A stretch of 64,000 bases of DNA from JAGIBJ01 sp032119595 (lineage in GTDB: Bacteria > Actinomycetota > Thermoleophilia > Solirubrobacterales > Solirubrobacteraceae), in assembly GCA_032119595.1 (NCBI GenBank), contig JAUMBQ010000004.1, forward strand, positions 186,001-250,000, in the 5' to 3' direction. The translations under genes and the position numbers were made by a program. Shown piece after piece: positions 25,082-32,364 of this stretch. Each line of letters begins with the position of its first letter. The stretch's first letter is position 1. Under the pieces are notes generated by a model. The model saw only the letters and a program-made list of their open reading frames with translations. It was not told the DNA's origin and ran no database searches.

Positions 25082-26626
25082 TTAGCCGACTCGGGGCGGG
25101 GTGACCTGCGACGCGGTGGTCGGGGCGAGGGTGACCGGGCCGCCGGGGATCGGGGTGGTCGAGGTGGCGCTGCGCAGGTCGATGAGGGTGAGGTCGGGGC
25201 CGACGTTCACTTTGAACTGCTTGACGCCCTTGGCCTGGGTCGCGTTGCCGTCGATCGACGGGCGGAAGGCGGTGGCCTGCCAGTCGCCGGTGATGCCGGA
25301 GTTCATGGTCACGTCGACGGCAATGTCGGGCACGTTCAGGAACTTCTGCTGGAACGTTGCCGAGTTCCACACCGACTGCGGCTGCCAGAGCGCGAGGACG
25401 TAGGTGCCGTCGGAGCGACGCAGCAGCGCGCGCTTCATCATCGCCGTCGGGATCACGCCGCCTGCCGAGTTACGAAGGTCGACATCGATGCCGCCCCAAC
25501 GGGGAAGTCCGCCGAGGTCGCCGACGCGGGCGTTCATGCGGGCAATCGAGGCGACGGCCGGCTTCGGGCCGGCCGCGATCACGTTCGTGCCGGAGTACTT
25601 CGCGCGCCAGAGGCCGTATCCGTTCGTGGCCGAGAGCATGTCGGGCTTGAGGTCGATCAGCTCATAGAGGTAGGACCGCTGGACGCCACGGGAGAAGTTG
25701 TCCATGAGCAGGCGCGGGTAGTACACGCTCTGCGCGCGCTCGCTCACCCACGACGGGCTGAAGGCGTAGCCGGCGGTGGTGTAGCCGGTCTCGGTGGCCA
25801 TCGGCGCCGCGCCGACGCTGAGCTTCTTCACGCAGTCGAGTGCCGTCGCACCCTTTTCGCACGGCACGTCGAGCCCATTCTCCGGACCGCCCCAGGACGG
25901 CGGGTAGGGATGGAAGTTCGGGGTCGAGATCTGCTTGCCGTTCCAGCCGGCGGCCAGGAGCGGCGCGGTGGCGGTGGCGCGGCCAAGGGGTGGCGTGAGG
26001 AGTGGCAGGCCGGCGAGCGCGGCGAAGCGCGGCTCGGCGAGCTTCGCGCGGATGGTTGCGTCGTCGGCGACCGTGCGCTCAGCCCAGTCCTTCTTGTTCT
26101 GCAGGTCGGGCTCGTTGGTCTGCTCCAGGCCGTTCACGATGCCGGACAGCGGCGGCTTTGAGACGGCCGTGAGGGCGCGCTCGATGTCGGCGTCGCGCTG
26201 CGCCCGGTCCGGGAACACGCCGACCTCGCGAGTGATGCCCAGCAAGAACTTGACCTCAGGCGCGTCCGGCCCGAGTGCGTTCTTGAGCTCCGCCATGCGG
26301 GTACGGATCCGCGCGCAGGCGTCTTCCTTGTCGAGGCACGCGTCGTCGCGAACCTGCCGAACGCCGAGCGTGTTCAGCATCCCAGCGATGCGCGTGGTGG
26401 TGTCGCGGTCGTACGCGAAGCCGATGAAGCCGAAGTGCGTCTGCACGCCGATGCTGTCGCGGTAGTTCGAGGCCGGCAGTCCGTTCACGAACTCGGCCGA
26501 GGCTGCCGCGGGCGCGATCGAACCGGCGACGGTCAGGACTGCGGCAACGCGAACGGTCCTGCTCAGGCGGGAGGAGGCCGACGTCGAGCGCACGGGCATG
26601 CGCCGAAGGAACGAGGGGACAGTCAT
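25082..26626 (-). CDS. Secreted clan-A-like glycoside hydrolase (paralogue B)
   Basis: Secreted 514-aa homologue of the 21443-23281 product. The signal region runs to AASA (~44). Shared features: RDSIGVQTHFGFIGFAY near the mature N-terminus, a conserved Cys pair (ACLDKEDAC), acid/base Glu at 172 in QTNEPD, nucleophile Glu at 279 in MATETGY, NGYGL, and LLRRSDGTYVLALWQP in the C-terminal beta region. It lacks the long basic tail of paralogue A. ATG 26626 was taken; ATG 26599 is possible. Neither has a Shine-Dalgarno. A TAGCGT hexamer ~105 nt upstream implies a structured leader. Confidence 0.82.
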   Translation of the reverse strand: MTVPSFLRRMPVRSTSASSRLSRTVRVAAVLTVAGSIAPAAASAEFVNGLPASNYRDSIGVQTHFGFIGFAYDRDTTTRIAGMLNTLGVRQVRDDACLDKEDACARIRTRMAELKNALGPDAPEVKFLLGITREVGVFPDRAQRDADIERALTAVSKPPLSGIVNGLEQTNEPDLQNKKDWAERTVADDATIRAKLAEPRFAALAGLPLLTPPLGRATATAPLLAAGWNGKQISTPNFHPYPPSWGGPENGLDVPCEKGATALDCVKKLSVGAAPMATETGYTTAGYAFSPSWVSERAQSVYYPRLLMDNFSRGVQRSYLYELIDLKPDMLSATNGYGLWRAKYSGTNVIAAGPKPAVASIARMNARVGDLGGLPRWGGIDVDLRNSAGGVIPTAMMKRALLRRSDGTYVLALWQPQSVWNSATFQQKFLNVPDIAVDVTMNSGITGDWQATAFRPSIDGNATQAKGVKQFKVNVGPDLTLIDLRSATSTTPIPGGPVTLAPTTASQVTPPRVG

Positions 26627-26676
26627 GCGAATACGGCCGCAGCGCGACCGGTGAACCTCAGCTTGGGACGGAGCTA

Positions 26677-26715
26677 CCGGTGCCCAGCCTGCGCTCCGCG
26701 CAGCCCTGGCACCGG
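26677..26715 (-). ncRNA. Stable hairpin in the leader of glycosidase paralogue B
   Basis: On the minus strand CCGGTGCCAG pairs with CTGGGCACCGG (one bulged G), and inside it CTGCGC/GCGCAG closes a GGA loop. It sits between a TAGCGT hexamer (26731-26736) and the ATG. I could not match it to a known riboswitch. Confidence 0.4.
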
Positions 26716-26730
26716 GTGGTGACCCAAAGC

Positions 26731-26736
26731 ACGCTA
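26731..26736 (-). promoter_or_regulatory. Candidate -10 (TAGCGT) of glycosidase paralogue B
   Basis: TAGCGT 104 nt before the ATG at 26626. Confidence 0.45.
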
Positions 26737-26811
26737 ACAGAGCAGCTTGCGATTCCATAGGGGGACAAGGTTCGCGGCGATCGCGCAGTCCGTAGTCCAA
26801 AGTCGGTCAGG

Positions 26812-28479
26812 TCAGACGGCCAGCGGCTCGTCGCCCAGCTCGCCCTCGGCTCGCGCTTCGGCCGCGCCTTCATGGTCGTGCAACGTCGCGGTCGGCAAGC
26901 GCCGAGTGAACCAGAGCGCGAGGATCGCGGCGAAGGCAATGGCCCCGAGCGCTTTGCGGAGTGCGTCGAGCTGCGCGTCGCCGTACGCGGCCGCGAGCGT
27001 CGTTGCTTGGGCTTCGGGGAGCCCTGCCCTCACTGCGGCCTGCTGGGCCGTGGCAACCGGAACGATCGGGATGCCACGCTGGGCGCCCTCGACGAGCGCG
27101 GCGCGCGTGGACGCCGGCACCGCTGAGTTCTCGGCGATCTGTTCGCTGAACCCGGTCGTCAACGCGGAGAGCAGCACCGCGCCAATGAGCGCCGTGCCGA
27201 GCGACGAGCCGAGGTTCTGGGCCGTGCCCTGGAGCCCTCCTCCCTCGCTCGTTTGCTGGGGCGGAACGGACGACATGATCACGTTGCCGAGTTGCGAGGC
27301 GAGGAGTCCCGCGCCCGCGCCCATGAGCGCGAGCGCGACCTGAAAGCCGGTGGCGTTGAGCTTCACGTCGAGCGTTTGAAGCATGACGATCCCGCCGATA
27401 CTCACGACAATGAGGCCAGCCTGGGCCACGGTGCGGGGGGAATGCCGGGCGGCGAGGCGAGGCCCGAGAAGCGCGAAGACGAGCATTCCGATCGAGAGCG
27501 GAAGCAGACGTTTGCCCGTCTCGAAGGCGTCGTAGCCGAGAACGACCTGCAGGTAGATCGGAATCACGAAGAACGAGCCCATCAGCACAAACTGCTGGCC
27601 GAGCAGGGTGGCAAGGCCAGCACGCAGCTGGCTCGATCGCAGAAGGGTGGTGTCGAGGAGCTGGGCGTCGCCTCGTTCGGCCCGACGGTCTTGCCAGATG
27701 ACGAACGCACCGAGGAGTCCGAGGCCGGCGAGGGCCATGAGCGGAGTAGGAGAGAAGCCGAAGGGCGTGAAAGCGTGGCCGCCCCAGGTCGGTGGGTTCC
27801 GAGGTTCAACGAAACCCCAGGTGCTGCTCTTGAGCAGCGCGAGAACAAAGAGCGCAAGGCCGCCGGAGGAGAGCACGACGCCTACTCCGTCGAGTCGCGG
27901 ACGGTGCTCGCTGGCCGGGGCCGGGGCCGGGGCCTCGGCCAGCCGGCCGCGGAGCAGGAGGAGCAGGATGGCGACGACCGTTTCAGCGGCGAAGACGTAC
28001 CGCCACGTGAAGTTCGTTGTGACCCAACCGCCGACGATCGGGCCAGCGGCGATCGAAACGGCGGAGACCGCGCCCAGGATGGAATAGGCCACGGCTCGGT
28101 CGGCGCCGCGATAGGTAGCGGCCGTGAGCGCAGCGATCGCTGGAATGACCAGAACCGCGCCCACTCCTTCGATCCCTGACCATCCGACGAGAAACACCGT
28201 CAGATTCGGGCTGAGAGCGGTGGCGAGTGACCCGACCCCGTAGATCGCAAGTCCGATCGCGAAGGCCCGGTTCCGGCCGAGGGTGTCGCCGATCTTCGCG
28301 CCGACGAGCATGAACGAGGCCATGACGAGTGTGTAGAGCGTCAACGCCGTCTGTACGCCTTGGACCGTCGTGTCGAGGTCCTCGACGATCTGCGAGATCG
28401 CGACGTTCATCGCGCTCGAGTCGAGCACCATGATGGCCTGCGCGGCGGCCAAGATCGCGATAGGTCCCCACTTCCGCAT
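26812..28479 (-). CDS. MFS transporter, DHA2 (EmrB/QacA) drug:H+ antiporter family
   Basis: Membrane exporter of 555 aa with 14 predicted helices, the DHA2 layout. The N-terminal helix has VLDSSAMNVAISQI (family motif D1), motif A is GAKIGDTLGRNRAF, and the antiporter motif C region appears as AAGPIVGGWVTTNFTWRYVF. A long extracytoplasmic loop with Trp/Pro (ALLKSSTWGFVEPRNPPTWGG) lies mid-protein. The cytoplasmic tail is Glu-rich. Likely multidrug or metabolite efflux; substrate unknown. TAGGTT stands 6 nt before the ATG. It is divergent from nucS with 172 bp between, which include an imperfect 13-bp inverted repeat (28563-28577 with 28608-28620). Confidence 0.92.
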   Translation of the reverse strand: MRKWGPIAILAAAQAIMVLDSSAMNVAISQIVEDLDTTVQGVQTALTLYTLVMASFMLVGAKIGDTLGRNRAFAIGLAIYGVGSLATALSPNLTVFLVGWSGIEGVGAVLVIPAIAALTAATYRGADRAVAYSILGAVSAVSIAAGPIVGGWVTTNFTWRYVFAAETVVAILLLLLRGRLAEAPAPAPASEHRPRLDGVGVVLSSGGLALFVLALLKSSTWGFVEPRNPPTWGGHAFTPFGFSPTPLMALAGLGLLGAFVIWQDRRAERGDAQLLDTTLLRSSQLRAGLATLLGQQFVLMGSFFVIPIYLQVVLGYDAFETGKRLLPLSIGMLVFALLGPRLAARHSPRTVAQAGLIVVSIGGIVMLQTLDVKLNATGFQVALALMGAGAGLLASQLGNVIMSSVPPQQTSEGGGLQGTAQNLGSSLGTALIGAVLLSALTTGFSEQIAENSAVPASTRAALVEGAQRGIPIVPVATAQQAAVRAGLPEAQATTLAAAYGDAQLDALRKALGAIAFAAILALWFTRRLPTATLHDHEGAAEARAEGELGDEPLAV

Positions 28480-28485
28480 TTGCGG

Positions 28486-28491
28486 AACCTA
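28486..28491 (-). promoter_or_regulatory. Leaderless -10 (TAGGTT) of the MFS gene
   Basis: TAGGTT, then 6 nt, then ATG at 28479. Confidence 0.65.
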
Positions 28492-28639
28492 ACCGCTTCA
28501 CCCCCTTACGCCGCGGAACCGCCGTGCCTAGCCGCCGCGGGTCAGAGCGCCAGGTGCAGCCGCGGGGCCGCCCCAAGTCCGCCTTGGCTCCGAGTCCTCG
28601 ATCACGGCTTGGCGGCCCCGTGCTGCGGCTCCGCGTCGG

Positions 28640-28645
28640 TACGCT
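28640..28645 (+). promoter_or_regulatory. Leaderless -10 (TACGCT) of nucS
   Basis: TACGCT, then 6 nt, then ATG at 28652. Confidence 0.65.
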
Positions 28646-28651
28646 CTCGGG

Positions 28652-29326
28652 ATGCGTCTCATCGTCGCCCGCTGCGAGGTCCGGTACTCGGGTCGCGTGA
28701 CTGCTGTCCTGCCAACCGCTCTGCGGCTCTTGATGATCAAGAGCGACGGCTCGGTGATGGTGCACGCCGACACCGGCGGGTACAAGCCGCAGAACTGGAT
28801 GACGCCGCCGACGGTGGTCGAGTTCGAGGGCGAGCCGGTGACACGTATGCAGGTGCGCAAGGTTGGCGGCGACGATCAGCTGGAGATCGTCATCGAGGAG
28901 ATCGTCAGCGACGTACTCCACGACATGGGCGAGGCAGCAGCGCTGGAGAAGGATGGCGTCGAGAAGGATCTGCAGGAGGCGCTGGCGGCGGCTCCGGAGT
29001 TCTGCGGCGAGGGGCTGCGCCTGGTGCGCCGCGAGTGGCCGACTGACATCGGCCCTGTTGACCTGATGTGCCGCGACGACGACGATGGCTGGGTGGCCGT
29101 CGAGATCAAGCGCATCGGCAACATCGACGCCGTCGAGCAGCTCACGCGGTACCTGGAGCGGATGCGCACGGACGCGACGCTGGCGAATTGCCGCGGCATT
29201 CTGGTGGCACAGAAGATCGCGCCGCAGGCCCGGACCCTGGCAGCTAGCCGCGGAATCGACTGGGTCGAAGTTGACCTGGCGGTCGTGCGCGGCGAACGGG
29301 AGGCTGAGCTCACGCTCTTCGGCTGA
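28652..29326 (+). CDS. nucS: Mismatch-specific endonuclease NucS (EndoMS)
   Basis: Homodimeric nuclease of 224 aa that cuts both strands at mismatches and substitutes for MutS/MutL in Actinobacteria and some Archaea. The N-terminal DNA-binding domain (1-~105) opens MRLIVARCEVRYSGR. The C-terminal RecB-like nuclease domain has GPVDLMCRD (Asp137), VAVEIKR (Glu151, Lys153) and QLTRYLER (Gln163, Tyr167). The last residues, ELTLFG, resemble the short C-terminal sliding-clamp-binding peptide known for actinobacterial EndoMS. The leaderless start is well supported. It is a lone transcription unit. Confidence 0.96.
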   Translation: MRLIVARCEVRYSGRVTAVLPTALRLLMIKSDGSVMVHADTGGYKPQNWMTPPTVVEFEGEPVTRMQVRKVGGDDQLEIVIEEIVSDVLHDMGEAAALEKDGVEKDLQEALAAAPEFCGEGLRLVRREWPTDIGPVDLMCRDDDDGWVAVEIKRIGNIDAVEQLTRYLERMRTDATLANCRGILVAQKIAPQARTLAASRGIDWVEVDLAVVRGEREAELTLFG

Positions 29327-29377
29327 CACACTGCGTGAGGGCGGTAATCGTCCTTCCGCGTCTTCCGCTACTTGTCC

Positions 29378-31864
29378 ATGCCCAGTCCACCGCGAAACGG
29401 TTCAACCGACTCAACGGGCGTGCGGCTAACCGCGGTGTCCCAGCTCCGGCAGATTCGCTGGCTCCTCGCGCTGTTCGGGGGCCTTGTCTTTGCCGCCCTC
29501 TTCTCCCTCGTCGGCTGGGAGTCGCTGCTCCCACGGGCGCCGCGCGGCATCCTCGCGGCCGTCATCCCGGGCGTCACGCTGATCGTGGTCAGCACCGTGC
29601 TGCGCTCGCGGATGTCGCTCGGCGTGCACCGCTGGTCCAGTGCCGCCATGGTCGCTGCGCTCACCTGCGCGCCCGTCGTCTGGTTTGGTGTCGGCGACCG
29701 CCTCGGCGACACCGCCCACATTGCGACGGCGATCCTGGCCTATGTCGCGGTCCTCGTGGCCGGCGGGCGCAGGCCGTACGACGGCATCAGCCGCCTTGAA
29801 TCGGCCGCGGCGGTCTTCGCCATCGCGGCCGTGACGCTCGTCGCCCTACCGATTCACGACGACATCGCGGCCCTCGACTTCCGCGCCCTCGTGCTGCTCG
29901 TGCTCGCGCTGATGCTGGTCGGCGCGTCGCTCAGCTTGATGATCGCCCAAGGCTGGTGGCCGTCGGCGGGCGTCGCCCTGATGATGGGTGGAGCGGTGCT
30001 CTTCCTCGCGGCGCAACTCGAAGCGATCGACGGCACGACGCTCGACCCCAAGCCGTGGTTCGAGCTTCCGGCGCTGTTGCTGCTGCTGTCGGGCACGATT
30101 GTTGGCGATCACGGGATGCCGGCGCCGGATCGACGCCGCGTGTCGCTGATGGTGATGCTCGGTTCGATCGCCGCAGCGATCGGCGTGCTCGCCCTGCACG
30201 GCAGCGGGCACGGGAGCGCCAGCGAGATCGCCGACGGGCTCGCCATCCTCGTGCTGATGTCGGCCTTCGGACGAGCCATCTCGCCAGCCGGTTCGATCGC
30301 CCGCACCGATCCTTCGGAGCTGGGCGGCATCGACCGCCTCACCGGCCTGCCAGACCGCTACGAGCTCGAAGCCGTGCTCGAGCGCGAGCTGCAGTACGCC
30401 GGCCATCGCAACATGCCGGTCGCACTCGCCGTGCTCGACCTCATCAATCTCCACGAGATCAACGAGACCCTCGGCCACCGCGTCGGCGACGAGGTCCTAC
30501 GCGAGTTCGCGGCGCGGCTGTCGAGCCACGCCGGCACGGACGTCCCGGTCCGGCTCGCCGGCAACACGTTCGCGGTGATCCTGCGGTCCCACGGCAGCGA
30601 GCGCGACGCGCGCCAGGCCCTGGAGCAGATCATCGAGCGCGTCGAAGCACCGCTGCAGGTCGACGGCGTGTCGCTTGCGGTGCAGGTGCGGGTCGGGCTG
30701 GTCTTCTTCCCGGCGCACGGCCAGAGCGTGGCCGAGCTGCTTCAGCGCGCCGAGATCGCGTCGCAGGAGGCCAAGGACAAAAGCCTCTCGATGCTCATCT
30801 ACGACCCCGCTCGCGATCTGCGCAGTCGCGAGAGTTTGATGTTCGCGGCGCAGCTCCGCGAGGGCATCGAGCGCGACGAGCTGCGCGTCTTCTTCCAACC
30901 CAAGATCGACCTCGCGACCGGACTGGCCACCGGGGCCGAGGCGCTCGTGCGGTGGGAACACCCCGTCGAGGGGCTGCTTCAACCCGACCGATTCCTGCCC
31001 GTGGCCGAGCGCACCGGTCAGATGGGCCAGCTCACGACCTGGGTGCTCGGGGCCGCGCTCAAAGAGGTTCAGCGGTGGCGCTCGCATGGGTTCGCGCTGT
31101 CGGTGGCGGTCAACCTCTCGCCGCACAACTTGATCGACACGACCCTCCCGGGGCGCCTCGCGCAGCTCCTGGTCCGGTTTGGGCTGTCCGGCTCGGCGCT
31201 CGAGCTGGAGATCACAGAAGACATGGCGATGGCGGATCCGGCTCGCACGGCCGAGGTGATCAAGGCGATCAACGAGCTCGGGATCGGCTTCTCGCTCGAC
31301 GACTTCGGCACCGGCTACTCCTCACTCGCCCACCTCAAATACCTCAACTGCAACGAGCTGAAGATCGACCGCTCATTCGTGCGCGACATCGCGTCCGACG
31401 AGGACGACCGCGTGATCGTGTGGTCGATCCTCGACCTGGCCCGCAATCTCGGCATGCGCACCGTCGCGGAGGGGATCGAGTCGCCTGAAGTGGTCGAGAT
31501 GCTCTCGATGATGGGGTGCAGCGTTGGCCAGGGCTTCCACTACGCCAAACCGCTCGACGCCGATGCGTTCGTCGCCTGGTGCGACGATCAGCGGAGCCTC
31601 GGCACCATCCGGTTGCTGAATCAGTCCGGCGGTCAACCGTTCCACGCCGCCTCCGGCGTCGCCAGCCCGTTGTCCACGCCTGGGATCCTCGACCACGGCG
31701 TCCCGCACGCGTCCAGGCTCCATTTCGAGCCCGCGACGGGAAGCGACATCGAGCATCCCCCGCTCATCGATTCGTACTCGGGCGAGCATCCGCCGCTGGT
31801 CGATTCGTACTCCGACGAGGTTCCGCCGGACGCCGAGCCCTGGCAGGACGGCACCGCGGCCTGA
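29378..31864 (+). CDS. Membrane GGDEF-EAL protein with degenerate GGDEF (c-di-GMP phosphodiesterase)
   Basis: Protein of 828 aa. About eight to nine N-terminal helices (residues ~25-305) form an unassigned membrane sensor. The GGDEF domain (~315-480) is degenerate: the signature reads RLAGNTFAVI instead of GGDEF, so no cyclase activity is expected, though it may bind GTP. The EAL domain (~490-740) keeps EALVRW, NLSPHN, ELEITED, DDFGTGYSS, KIDRSFV and EGIE, so it should hydrolyse c-di-GMP. The C-terminal ~75 residues end in two copies of EHPPL[IV]DSYS. A TTG at 29372 is an alternative start. Two strong hairpins follow the stop. Confidence 0.92.
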   Translation: MPSPPRNGSTDSTGVRLTAVSQLRQIRWLLALFGGLVFAALFSLVGWESLLPRAPRGILAAVIPGVTLIVVSTVLRSRMSLGVHRWSSAAMVAALTCAPVVWFGVGDRLGDTAHIATAILAYVAVLVAGGRRPYDGISRLESAAAVFAIAAVTLVALPIHDDIAALDFRALVLLVLALMLVGASLSLMIAQGWWPSAGVALMMGGAVLFLAAQLEAIDGTTLDPKPWFELPALLLLLSGTIVGDHGMPAPDRRRVSLMVMLGSIAAAIGVLALHGSGHGSASEIADGLAILVLMSAFGRAISPAGSIARTDPSELGGIDRLTGLPDRYELEAVLERELQYAGHRNMPVALAVLDLINLHEINETLGHRVGDEVLREFAARLSSHAGTDVPVRLAGNTFAVILRSHGSERDARQALEQIIERVEAPLQVDGVSLAVQVRVGLVFFPAHGQSVAELLQRAEIASQEAKDKSLSMLIYDPARDLRSRESLMFAAQLREGIERDELRVFFQPKIDLATGLATGAEALVRWEHPVEGLLQPDRFLPVAERTGQMGQLTTWVLGAALKEVQRWRSHGFALSVAVNLSPHNLIDTTLPGRLAQLLVRFGLSGSALELEITEDMAMADPARTAEVIKAINELGIGFSLDDFGTGYSSLAHLKYLNCNELKIDRSFVRDIASDEDDRVIVWSILDLARNLGMRTVAEGIESPEVVEMLSMMGCSVGQGFHYAKPLDADAFVAWCDDQRSLGTIRLLNQSGGQPFHAASGVASPLSTPGILDHGVPHASRLHFEPATGSDIEHPPLIDSYSGEHPPLVDSYSDEVPPDAEPWQDGTAA

Positions 31865-31869
31865 TCTTC

Positions 31870-31920
31870 GCCACGGGGCGTGCAACGTGTCCGAAAGCGA
31901 CACGCGGCACGCCCCGTGGC
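31870..31920 (+). terminator. Long hairpin with inner GAAA tetraloop after the EAL gene
   Basis: GCCACGGGGCGTGC/GCACGCCCCGTGGC is a perfect 14-bp outer stem (31870-31883, 31907-31920). An inner GTGTC/GACAC stem closes on C-GAAA-G. It begins 5 nt after the stop at 31864. No T-run follows. Confidence 0.5.
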
Positions 31921-31941
31921 TCGGGCGACGTTCCTAGAACG

Positions 31942-31971
31942 ACGAACGCCGCCCCGGAGGGCGGCGTTCGT
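31942..31971. terminator. Perfect 13-bp hairpin with CGGA loop
   Basis: ACGAACGCCGCCC pairs with GGGCGGCGTTCGT (31942-31954, 31959-31971). Lies between the EAL gene and the convergent small membrane gene; could serve either direction. Confidence 0.55.
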
Positions 31972-32084
31972 GAGGTCTGTGGTGACCGCGCCCAGGTGGC
32001 TCCTCGACCTTGTCCGTCGCTCTTCGCAGAGCGGCGATGGCCGAGGTGAATCTCAGGCGGGCGACGTTCGACGCGCCCGGGGCG

Positions 32085-32228
32085 TTACACCCGCTTGGGG
32101 GCGTTCATCACGACGTACACCAGGAGGATCAGCGCGAGGATCCCCAGGATGCCGCCGCCGACCGCGACCTTCGCAAGGAAGAGCACCACAGCGATGACGA
32201 GAAGGAGAACTACGAGTCCGTACAACAT
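32085..32228 (-). CDS. Small membrane protein, 47 aa
   Basis: A tiny two-helix membrane protein: helix 1 LVVLLLVIAVVLFLAKVAV, a GGG turn, helix 2 ILGILALILLVYVVM, then a basic end NAPKRV. Function not known; such hydrophobic miniproteins resemble DUF5670/Lmo0937-type stress proteins only loosely. The gene is supported by TACCGT seven bases before its ATG, the same arrangement as other leaderless genes here, and by codon use. It is monocistronic, downstream of the kgd terminator on the same strand. Confidence 0.7.
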   Translation of the reverse strand: MLYGLVVLLLVIAVVLFLAKVAVGGGILGILALILLVYVVMNAPKRV

Positions 32229-32235
32229 GCTGAGA

Positions 32236-32241
32236 ACGGTA
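32236..32241 (-). promoter_or_regulatory. Leaderless -10 (TACCGT) of the small membrane gene
   Basis: TACCGT, then 7 nt, then ATG at 32228. Confidence 0.6.
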
Positions 32242-32298
32242 CGCCTCCCACGGTCTAACCAGCGCTCCGTTGTCCGGTCATTCGCGGTCAGTTTGACG

Positions 32299-32335
32299 AG
32301 AAACGCCCTCCCGCTCGGATGAGCGAGAGGGCGTA
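32299..32335 (-). terminator. Terminator of the NUDIX-DUF3817-kgd operon
   Basis: ACGCCCTC-c-CGCTC/GAGCG-a-GAGGGCGT hairpin (32303-32334), one mismatch, followed on the minus strand by TTTCTCGTC. Confidence 0.7.
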
Positions 32336-32364
32336 TTCCCGAGTCTGGTGCTTGGCCTGCGGCG

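Noticed and set aside
26627..26740. Cyclic-di-AMP (ydaO) or c-di-GMP riboswitch before glycosidase B
   Set aside because: Position and a GGTAGC word were suggestive, but conserved core sequences and helix order of either class could not be found by eye.
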